Positions 23,801 through 35,800 of a DNA stretch of 64,000 nucleotides are shown here, piece by piece. The position numbers and the translations under genes are program-made. Under the pieces are notes generated by a model. The model did no database searches. It was given only the letters and a program-made list of their open reading frames with translations, and was not told the DNA's origin. The DNA lies in the NCBI RefSeq assembly GCF_036588685.1, contig NC_086378.1:13991578-14055577 (forward strand), given 5' to 3'. Every line of letters begins with the position of its first letter. The first letter of the stretch is position 1. The DNA is from Mytilus trossulus (taxonomy: Eukaryota > Mollusca > Bivalvia > Mytilida > Mytilidae).

Positions 23801-26800
23801 GTATCGATCGTATTCAATCATTACGATTTTGCCACAGTTGATCAATTGAATCAACTCAGTCAACTCTATTTTTTATATTTTAAACGTTGCACGATCGTAT
23901 CGATTGTATTCAATCGTTTCAATTGTGTCACAGTTGATCAATTTATTCAACTGAGTCAACTCTATTTTTTTTTAAACGTTGCACGATCGTATCGATCGTA
24001 TTCAATCGTTACGATTGTGCCACAGTTGATCAATTTAATCAACTCAGTCAACTATATTTTTTTTATATTTTAAACGTTGCACGATCGTATTCAATCGTTA
24101 CGATTGTGCCACAGTTGATCAATTTAATCAAACCAGTCAACTCTTTTTTTTATATTTTAAACGTTGCACGATCGTATCGATCGTATTCAATCGTTACGAT
24201 TGTGTCACAGTTGATCAATTTAATTAACTCAGTCAACTTTATTGTTTTATATTTTAAAAGTTGCACGATCGTATCGATCGTATTCAATCGTTACGATTGT
24301 GCCACAGTTGAACAATTTATTCAACTCAGTCAACTCTATTTTTTTTTATATTTTAAGCGTTGCAGGATCGTATCGATCGTATTCAATCATTACGATTTTG
24401 CCACAGTTGATCAATTGAATCAACTCAGTCAACTCTACTTTTTTCTTTAAACGTTGCACGATCGTATCGATCGTATTCAATCGTTACGATTGTGCCACAG
24501 TTGATCAATTTAATCAACTCAGTCAACTCTATTTTTTTTATATTTCAAACGTTGCACGATCGTATCGATCGTATTCAATCATTACGATTGTGCCACAGTT
24601 GAACAATTTATTCAACTCAGTCAACTCTATTTTTTTATATTTGTATGCCACAATAAAAAAAATGTCTATGGCACTATATATATATATATATATGCATCAG
24701 CTACGTACTCTTGAACCTGATGGACTTAATGAGAGGGATGAAAAACAGTTCTACCCGAAAGCAAAGGAATAACTCATCAATTTTACTTCTATTTAACTAA
24801 AACAACTATTTGTTTTAATTTTTGGAAAAAAATGTTTATGTATAATAAGCGGCAAAAATTTGTTTTATACAGATTATTAATCAATATGTTAAACTTTTGT
24901 GTAGCTCAAGCTACAAAGATATTTTTTGTCATGCATCCGATTTCACCTTGATAGATGCACACGCCCGATGAAGCTAATTTGTTTAGCGAAATATTGCGTG
25001 AATAATATATAAAATATAACACCTAATTTTATAACACTCATTAGTGTGTTAAAGTTACATTCTTAGACACTTATATATATATATATATAGCTAGGTGTGA
25101 TATTGTGTAATTTTCAATTCAGTGTGTGTTTTTCATTTTTGTAATCTCAGTGCGTCTTTAGGAAATCTCAGTGTGTAATTTTTTGTTCTCAGTGTGTAAT
25201 TTTCAATTCTCAGTGTGTACTTTTTAATTCTCAGTGTGTAATTTTTAATTCTCAGTGTGTTTTTTTTATTTTTTTTAAATCTTAGTGTGCTTTGTTGTAA
25301 TTCTCAGTATGTGATTTTTTCGAAAAATAGTTTAAACATAGTTTTGACGAGGACGGATTGTCATAAACATACGCATACGGCGCTGGCGGCGTATTGACAC
25401 AGCCTATGGCGTTAGAATGCATATTTAATCAATCCAGTCTTACTATTACTCTAACTTTAACAGTTTAACCCTAACCTAAGTCTGATACAATAACATAGCC
25501 TACGGTATATCATATTGACACAACCTTCGGCTCTTAAATCCGTATATATTACAGTCTTACTGTCACCCTAATCTACCCTTAACTTAGTCTGACACAATAA
25601 CATAGACTTCGGTGCAGGGCGATACATTGACACAGCCTACGGTGCTACAATTAAGGCACATCAACACGGTCTACGACGCTAGATGGCTTATATTTGATAC
25701 ATTCTTACTATTACACCAACTCTAACCCTAACCTAAGTATGATACAATAAAATAGTATACGCTCCTATATACGTGTTTTATTTACACAGCCTACGTCGCT
25801 AGAAGGCATATTCATTACAGTCTTAATATAACCCTAAATCTAACCCTAACCTATGTATAACACAATAAAATAGCCTACGGTAGCACTCGGGGACATATAG
25901 ATACAGTCTATGGCGGTAGAAGTATATTTGATACAGTCTTACTATTACTCTAACTTTAACCATAACCTACGTCTGATACAATAACATAGCCTACGGCGCT
26001 AATAGGCATATTGACACAGACTACGGCGCTAGTAGTCGTATGCAGTCTTACTGTCACCTGAACTTCAACCTGGGAACAGTATACAGTAATATATATGTTC
26101 TTGCTCCAACCCTAACCGGAGTCTGACACAACAACATAGACTTCGGTGCTAAGCGATAAATTGACACAGCCTACTGCGCTAAAAGGCACATAAACACAGT
26201 TTACGACTCTAGATGGCTTATATTTAATACAGCTATAAAAAAAAATTGTATATGCGCAATTAAGCCAGCATATATTTACATACTACAGCACAAGCAGGCA
26301 CATTGAACGATCTTTCCTCTAATATTCATTTGATAATAATTTTCATGTTTGTTTACTCACTTCAGTTTCTTCATTTTAATGATCTATATATACTACTCTC
26401 ATAAACTGGCTACTACAATACACATTTTTGTGACATTCGTATTTTTCTCTCCTGAAACTGTTGCTATGAACCTTCTTCAAACTTGAATTAATGTTAAAAA
26501 TGTTTTATCAGTGTAAAAAGTCTTTGAAACAGCAAATTCCTATGCTTCAACTTTTGTATCTGTTTCAATTGTGTGTACATTTTATGTTCACTATACTAAT
26601 ATCTCCGCTCCCAATCTGACATATATTATTTTCATAGAGTTTATCTCCATCAGTGCTGAAGTGGGAAATACAGTAATACAACTTATTTTGATAAATCTTT
26701 ATTAATAAAATTTATTTTAAAAGTAGTTTATACCGTTAACAAATTAAGTCGCCGTTGATTCCATATATGGCGTTCAATCGAGTCTTCATGAAACACATTG

Positions 26801-29800
26801 CGTTGATTGATTCGACATATAACGTTCAATCGATATCGATCGTATCGATCGTTACGATCGAGTGACGTCTTCATCAAAATACATTGAGTTGATTGATTCG
26901 ACATATGACGTTCAATCGTTATCGATCGTATCTATCGTTACGATCGAGTCTTCGTCATAACACGTATGCATTGATTTGATTGAATCGACAAACTATGTTC
27001 AATCGTTATCGATCGTATCAATCGTTACAATCGAGTATCCATCATTAATACATTGAGTTGATTGAATCGACAAACAATGTTCAATCGTTATCGATCGTAT
27101 CTATCATGAAAGTTTTGTTGAATAAATCGATCGTTAATGTGTCTATTCAATTCATTCTTTTTAATTGAATTGAATTAAAACCTGAAGGAAAAATCAACTC
27201 TTGTCGAATCAATCGATTGTCGAATACTGTACCTAAATGCAAGGAGGGTTTAACAAAATTTATGTCAAATATTTTTGAAATTTATTAAAATGAGGTATTA
27301 ATGGAAAAATAGTCAATAGTTAACAGAAATTAATGTATAGACTATAGACCCATGGCTTATTGAAAGTTAAAGTCAATTTGAATCTTAATGTCAAAAACCT
27401 TGGATAGCTTTTTTTTTTATTTATCTGTGCTATTTGTAAGCTTCCAAGAAAAAAATATTTAGCTGCCCAACTTTGAAAGATATGTGGTCAGTATTTCAAA
27501 GGTCAGAAATAAATTGCTAATCATACATACATTGTATGTAGCTTGTTAATAATTTTCTTATTTTTAAATGATTAACATTATCAATTTGCAACACTCAAAA
27601 ATTGGTCCTGATTACGAAATTTTACAAATATACAAAATATGTAATGTATGAATGGATATATATCATCTCATCATATGATTTATTTTTGATTTACAGGCAG
27701 CAGACCAATTAGCAGTCAGACAAAAGAGAAGAATTTATGACATAACAAATGTGTTAGAGGGTATTGGTCTGATTGAAAAGAAATCTAAAAATAGCATTCA
27801 GTGGAAGTAAGTAATGCACAATTTTCTCTATATTACATTTCGTAATTTATAGATTTATCTAAAAAGACTTTTACAAGAAGAAAATGATTAGCCATGAAAT
27901 TTTATGATGGAGCTAGGATAAAATTTGGAAAATAAGGCAGGACAGGTCTTGCCAGTGTAAAAAGGCAGAATGAGCAGAAAAGGCAGAATTGCAAAAAATA
28001 TATATGGCAGGATGACAATTTATGGAAAACAAGCAGGAAAAACTAATAAAAAAAATTCAGGACAAAATTCCCGTCTTAGGCCATTTATAAATCAAAAGGT
28101 AGTTCCTAACTATGAATGAACTCAATATTGAAGACATACATTTAAACAACTATAATACTTTAATTATATTCTGAGCTTATGCATTGAAGAATATCAACAT
28201 TATTTAGAAGAAAAAGAGCAACAATGCACTACAAAAAATGACATTAAAAAAATATACAATTTTATTTTACGTAATAGTTATCCAAAATTTCTGGGGGAAA
28301 CACTGGAAGGATTATCTATAGTATAGAGTTGAATAATTAAGTGTTGTAGTAGGTGCTAAGGAAAGTTATTAGAAAGGAATACAGCATAGTTTAAAATTTC
28401 ATGTGTATAAACAATGTTATTAAATGTTTTGTGATTCTAATTTATTTAAATCATTTTTCTATCCATCAAAGTTGATAACAACTGCTGAAAAAAATGGTGT
28501 GTTTGTTCTTAAAACAGTGTTCATGTATAACCACATGACTATGATTGAATACATATACATATACATAAATGATTATATTTTTACAGAGGAGCATGTCCAG
28601 GGTACCCTACAGATACATCAGTATCCTGTGAAAAGTAAGATCTATATACAACAGTGACATATGTATAAAAAAGAACATGCATTAAATCTTAAATAATTTA
28701 AAATATTCAGCCTAAAGATTTTTTTTTAATTCAAAAATGACAATGATTCCTGATGAGGTTGACTTGATCAGTTATCAAGAATTATCACTACTAAACCAAA
28801 TTAAACCTGTGCATTGAGCACATCATGCTATACATTTGTATTTCCTTTAATATAAAGAGTATTTCAAGAACATTTTAACGAAATTTAGACAAAAATATCC
28901 AAGTTACAAAATCATGTTTATAACTACTTGTCTAGAAAATTACATAGATTGTACTGTCATGACAATCTTGTTCTAAAAATATTGATGATGTCATTCGGTC
29001 ATTGTTATGTTAAAGTATTATATATTTTTTTATCAAGTTAGAGTTATCTTCCTTAGTCCATAATTGTAGCTAACCATAGTATTTCCATAGGTCTTATGTA
29101 GAACACTAAGATTGAATAATTACATTGCTACATTTACAGTCAGTCAACTGGAACAGAAGTATCAGAAAGACTACTGACCTTGAAGAATGAAATCAGTGAT
29201 TTAGACAGACAGGAAAAAGAATTAGACCAACACAAATTATGGGTTCAACAAAGTATAAAAAATGTTACAGATGAAGTCACAAATACTCGGTATCCTTTTA
29301 ACGTTGAGTGGTCAATGTCCTTAATGACAGAATGGACTAAGTAGTTTGTCCACAATTGCCAAAACTAATAACCCAGTACTTACTTTTACAGTAGTTTACA
29401 GGCTGTTTAAAACTTCCACTTTTTATTAGGTAAAATGACGAACCTTCACATATCCTAATTTTCAGTTCAAACTGATGATAAAGGTTGATTAGTTAATTCT
29501 ACTTAAAGTGATTCAATTGATGCAAAACTGATTGCTGCTACATTTTTATTTATATTAAAAATGTGTAATACCACCATTGATTTTCCCTATTAGGCTTTAT
29601 TATGTTTCCACTTTTCAAAAAAGTGTGCAGAATTTATCTTTGTTCCAAATAAAGAAATACTTGGAATGCGTAAATTTTATCCTGTACAGTATCATAGAAA
29701 AAAATTCACATAACATTTCATTGCATACAAGAAAATACAAATGTAACCATCACTTGAAGTTAACCAATCAAATTTTTCCCCTAATCTAACCTGGGTACAA

Positions 29801-32800
29801 GGTTTAGGAACCATGAAACCTCAAGTTTACAAAATATTCTATAGAAACCTCAAATAAAAAAATAACAGTGATTTGAAATACCCAAGACATATGTTTATGA
29901 AACAGAAATGTTTTACTGCAACAAAATGTATGATCAATTAAACTGTCAAATTCAAGGGAATATTCTTTTTCCGCCTATTTTGTATACACGCAGATGTGAC
30001 GTACCATGATTTGGTGGTATTACACCTATATGAAAGCAGGGGATATATGAAAGATTACCAATGCATACATAAATCCCAAAGAAAAACAAATATATAAATT
30101 TACAGTTCTGGCATTCATTACAGAACTGGACTAGATCTAGACATAAAGGAGTACATATTCATCAAGGCAAATTTGATTATATAACATTAAAATACATTAC
30201 ATATTTCTAAATGTGGTTGACCTAATTTAATATTTAAACTTAAGATAATTTAATGATTAAGGGACACTGAATAGTTTATTTGAATAGACTTATTAAGAAG
30301 GGATATAATTACGATACTGTTGTCAAGTCATTAAAGATTGCATAATTTGGCGTAAATATTGAGTCACTGATAAGGTCTTTGCATCGGAACTAAACACATT
30401 TGTTCTTAAAACAGTTGTTGGCATGACACAGGTTATGTTCTTCTCATAAATGTTATGATGGTATGATACTAAACCCCTAATGGGAAGGATTGTGCCTGAT
30501 GTTCATATGATGAAATCATAATCTTTCAGTCAGTTTAATTGAGTCTGGAGCTGGCATGTTAGTTAACTGCTAGTAGTCTGTTGTTATTCATGTATTATTG
30601 TCATTTTGTTTATTTTCTTTGGTTACATCTTCTGACATCAGACTTCTCTTGAACTGAATTTTAATGTGCATATTGTTATGCGTTTACTTTTCTACATTGG
30701 TTAGAGGTATAGGGGGAGGGTTGAGATCTCACAAACATGTTTAACCCCGCCGCATTTTTGCGCCTGTCCCAAGTCAGGAGCCTCTGGCCTTTGTTAGTCT
30801 TGTATTATTTTAATTTTAGTTTCTTGTGTACAATTTGGAAATTAGTATGGCCTTCATTATCACTGAACTAGTATATATTTGTTTAGGGGCCAGCTGAAGG
30901 ACGCCTCCGGGTGTGGGAATTTCTCGCTACATTGAAGACATGTTGGTGACCTTCTGCTGTTGTCTTTTTATTTTGTCGGGTTGTTGTCTCTTTGACACCT
31001 TCCCCATTTCTATTCTCAATTTTATTAGTAGGATATCTGTATTAACATAATTTCCTTAATGATGACAAGATTAGCCTATGTAACACATGAAGATATTTGT
31101 CGGTGCTTTAAAGGTGATACATTACTGGCTATACATGCTCCCTCTGGTACACAACTAGAAGTTCCTATTCCAGAGTTGGTGAGTATTACACTATATTTAT
31201 GTAAATTGGGGGGATTAGATCGATCCTTAATGGTTTAATGTACAGTACATGGCCCACAGGTTGCTGTCTCTGAAAAAAATACCCATACACATAAATATAA
31301 CAAAAAGAACCCAATTCACATTTTTGAGTTAAATAACTCTTTAATATGGAAATTCCGTTATATTTCTTTTCACCTGTTGTCCATGCCACTGAAACTTGTA
31401 TCATTATAACTTTTCTACAAAACGCTGTATTACGGGATTATTTCAGGTTGTTGAAATTCTTCATGGCAGGCCTTCTGAGTGGGTCAGCAAAATTGCAATG
31501 TTAAAGTAAAGTATAATTTGGTTTATCATCTAGGATTTATGAGAGGGTTTAAATAATTTTCTTTTCTTTTCAGGGTTTGAATTATAAAAAGAATTATCAG
31601 ATACATCTCAAAAGTACGTCGGGTGCCATAAATGTTCTGTTAGTAAATAAAGACACAGAGGAAACCAGTCCTGTGGTTGTACAGGTACCCCCTCCTCAGG
31701 AAGATCCACAAAATCAAAATGTTGATCCTGATCCTAAAAATACAAATAAACAGGGAAAGGTAAGTGATAGAATTGTTTATGTGACCTAATTAGACAACCA
31801 TGTATAAGTGATATAATTACACTGTGATGTTAACAGAATCCAATTGTTGAACTTGAACCCCCGAAAGAGAACCCTAGCATCTCTATAATAATAACAGGGT
31901 TTTCTCCAAAACAAGTTCTGTATTTCAGGATTATAGGGCTCATATATAGACTTATTCTTTGATAGATTTTTTGTGTTCATCTCCGACCCTTCAAAATTCT
32001 CACGCCATGTTTGGCCAAAAAAAAATATATGTCTGTTTCCTGCTTCCAAGGCCAAAAAATCAGGGTCAGTAGGTCCTAAAATGATTTAATCCCTTTAAAA
32101 AAGCTTTAATTGAAAAATCTCCAAGTGCTGACATTTTTAAACTCGTTTATTGTGGCACATTTGTGCTGGGAGCAGCCATTCTTTGTTTGGGCATAGTAAA
32201 ATACGGATCTGGATCGGACCGGAACCGATTTTTTTTGGGATTTGAATAAAAAGATCTAGGGTCGGGGGGTTTGAGTCAGGGAAGGTAGGAAACAGGAAAC
32301 AGACATATATTTTTTTTTGGCCTTTTCTATCCAACTGCTCCGTGTTTTGTCCACAGTGTGTTAACTTGTCTAACAGAAGTAAACACCTCGCCATGTAGTT
32401 AAATTAGTTTTCTGAAAAAAATAAAGTATTTGAATTTTGTTGTATTAAAATTTGACATTTCCCGTACTTCTATGTATGCTGTAGCGTTGCATTAATTGAC
32501 ACATGTAAAACATTCTGAATTGAAAACTTTCAGTATTTCTGTTAGAATAAAAGGCTGTATGAATATTCTGGAACATTTAGCAATACTCTTATCAGGGTAG
32601 GTAATCAAGTATGAAGGACTTTTCTCAGTTTGAATTTACATCATTTTCAATAAGGGCTATTCCAGAAAAAAATGTAGGGGGGGGGGGGGTGTTGGGGTGT
32701 TGGAAAGCAGTTTTTGTCAGCACCTGCCACCCAGGCAATTGTAATTGTGAATTATTGTGCATAATAGTGTGAAAAGTTGCTCTGATATCCATCACCCATG

Positions 32801-35800
32801 TATTAGTAATAATTATTTTCTGTAATAACCCTTAGAAAATACCTTGCAAAAATGATAAATATGAAAATAAATATATTTATTAGAACAGATTCTATTTACT
32901 ACATTTGTGCAGTGGTCCAACAATCTTTGATTATAAGATTATTAAATATTAAACACTGACATAGCTAGATCTAACTTATAGAAATCTGTATTTGTTTTAG
33001 AATGTGTGTTCACCCATGAAATCTCCATTGCGGCAGTCTCAGCCAGCAGCAGACTTTGATACGTCCAGAATGGCCACTAGATCATCGCCAAGGAAAACAC
33101 AACCACAGCCATCAACATCATCTGCACTTCCATGTAAGGAAACATTCATGTCTTTATTTTCTAAAAGAAGAATTGCTGATCTCTGAATTGCTTCTAATAG
33201 CCGTCTTTTACTGGCTGAAGAGTCAACCATGTGCAATATTAATCAGAGCCATAATAATTTTTTTTTAACATTGTTAAAAAGTGATAAAGTTTGTTATTAA
33301 TTAAATTGCAGAAAAAGAAAAATGTTTTTAAATAACTGGCATTTACTGGCGGAAGAGTCAACCCTGTGCAATATTAAATAAAGGCTGGAAATATGTTTAA
33401 ACTGTGAATAAAGTAATTAAGAATGTTATGTTGAGAATGATAAGAATGATATTATTGTAACATATTTTTTGCAGTTTCTACATCCAACTTGCTAGATCCC
33501 AATGACCTGTTCGACCCCTCCAGAGCAGATCTAGGTAAGATATATGCATATAAAATTAATTGAATTTTAACAGATTGTAATTTGATTATTTAACTTATTT
33601 ATGTAAAGGACAAACTAGAAAGTAGCTAGGGCAGACAGTAATGTATTAATATTGTTTAAGAGCACAAATTATAAGTTAAAAAAAACAATAGGTACAAATT
33701 GGTGACAGCTACTTTTATAAGGTTTATATATTACCCCACCTATCCTCTTCATGCCTGTCAGCACTTAAGGCCCTAAGGTATGTATATACAATGCATTTTC
33801 CTCAGAACTTTTTAAGGTTTATAAATAAAACATTTTTAACCGGATTTTTGTGACAAAAATGTCGGTTATTGATTTGGGGATGTACGGCAGCCGTCAATCA
33901 AATGTTGTCCGTGCATTAACTCATGAATCGTTCAACCAAAGCTTTTAAAATTTTAATATGTTGTTACTGACAACTAAATGAAGGTCAATTTCAATAATGA
34001 TGATTTTGACTTTTACGGTTCAGGAGTTATGGTTCTTGAAAGATTGAAAAATGCAGTTTCCAGTCGTGTCCGTGCATTTACGCATGAACTGTTCTACCAA
34101 AGCTTCCCAAATTTTAATATGTTGTTACTGATAACAAAATGGAGGTCAAGTTCAATAATGATGATTTTGACTTTTACCGCTCAGGAGTTATGGTTCTTGT
34201 AATATTGCTAGGACACAAATAAATGTTAATAAATCCGGTTTGCTGTCGTTGTGACAGCCTCTTGTTTTTGTCGAGCCTTCGACTTTAGTCGAAAAAGCGA
34301 GACTAAGCGATCCTACATTCTGTCGGCGGCGGCGGCGTCCACAAATATTCACTCTGTGGTTAAAGTTTTTCAAAATTTAATAACTTTCTTAAACTATACT
34401 GGATTACTTCCAAACGTGGACAGAAGCTTGTTTATGATCATAAGATAGTATCCAGAAGTAAATTTTGTAAAAATAAAATTCCATTTTTTTCTGTATTTTA
34501 TTTATAAATGGACTTAGTTTTTCTGCAGGAAAAATTACATTCACTCTGTGGTTAAAGTTTTTAAAATTTAAATATCTTTCTTAAACTATACTGGATTTCT
34601 ACCAAACTTGGACAGAAGCTTGTTTATGATCATAAGATAGTATTGAGAAGTAAATTTTGCAAAAATAAAATTCCATTTTTTCTGTTTTTTTCTTATAAAT
34701 GGACTTAGTTTTTCTGCGGTGAAACATTACATTCACTCTGTGGTTAAAGTTTTTTAAAATTTGAAAAACTTTCTTTAACTATATATCCTGGGTTTGTACC
34801 AAACTTGGACAGAAGCTTGTTTATGATTATAAGATTGTATCCAGAAGTAAATTTTGTAAAAAGATAAAATATTTTTTTCTGTATTATACTTTTAAATGGA
34901 CTTAGGTCTTTTAAATGGACTTAGGTTTTCTGCCAGGAAACAACTCATTCACTCTGTGGTTAAATTTTTAAAAAAATTAATGACTTTCTAATTCTACTTT
35001 TAATATAGTATCAAGAGAAATATTTTTATTAATTGTTTTCCTCATTTTTGTTCAGCCTGGCAGTTACAGCAAAAGTAGGCGAGACACTGGGTTCCGCGGA
35101 ACCCTTACAAATTTTTTCTATTACAATGTATGATTGGAAGGAGTTTTTAAAGAGTGCTTCCCATTCTCCATGTATTTATTCTAGAACAGCCCTTACAGTT
35201 ATTGTTCCACTGTTACATAACAACTATCAATAATTTAATTTTGGATGTCACACATCTTTTGATTGGCTGACATTATTTTGTTATCAGCCCATAGACATAA
35301 TTTAGTCATGTTACCATGACATCATCAACGTTTTTTCATGGTTTTCTACGGTTTAAAATGGAATTTAGTATTAAATTATAAGAAATGACTGTAAGTTTTT
35401 TTTCTGTCTATTTGAAATGACTGTAATATTTTTTCTGTCTATGAAGAAATAACATAAAAAATGTGGTGCACACTGAATAACATATGTAGCAAGGTATTCA
35501 ACAGAGTGCACCACATTTTTTATGTTATTTCTTCAAAGACAGAAAAAATATTACAGTCATTCCTTAAATAATCAAAATATATATAAATGGTTCTTTTGAT
35601 GTGTGATCATTTTTACATCAGATAGTGTTGATATATTTATCTATTGTGTATTTTATATAGATGGTATGGATGGTGACCTGATAGAAGAGTTAATGTCATC
35701 AGAAGGTAAGAGTTATCTCCCTTTACTCTGGTTTCTCAATATTTACAGCCATCAGACTCAAGATCGTTCTTCATTGCAGAAGTTGTGTTGTTATTCTCTT

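Larger units (their letters stand above)
23201..27233. mobile_element. 4.03-kb transposon-like element with perfect 33-bp TIRs and internal satellites
   Basis: The left end, starting GGTACAGTATTCGACAATCG, is reverse-complemented without mismatch at 27201-27233 over 33 bp. The inside is made of four blocks: a CGATCG-rich array (23230-24655), a short-unit array (25105-25315), a ~145-bp unit array (25395-26240) and a second CGATCG array in the right half (26745-27115). The 9-bp word CAAGGAGGG lies just outside both ends (23187-23195, 27240-27248), offset by 5-6 bp from the TIRs, and may be the target duplication. No transposase frame is seen, so it is non-autonomous. It occupies E2F4/5 intron 1. 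Confidence 0.85.

Noticed and set aside
23222-24772. Several 75-114 residue open frames with repeated [13 protein letters not shown] and VPQLI words
   Set aside because: They are translations of the CGATCG satellite in different phases; the frame shifts from unit to unit and no codon constraint is visible.
25395-26240. Possible interstitial telomere
   Set aside because: CCCTAA words are single and spaced about 100 bp or more apart, not in tandem.
32137-32394. 85-residue minus-strand frame with [20 protein letters not shown]
   Set aside because: It lies in E2F4/5 intron 6, in repeat-like sequence with GGATCTGGATCGG-type words; no start context, splice support or family resemblance.
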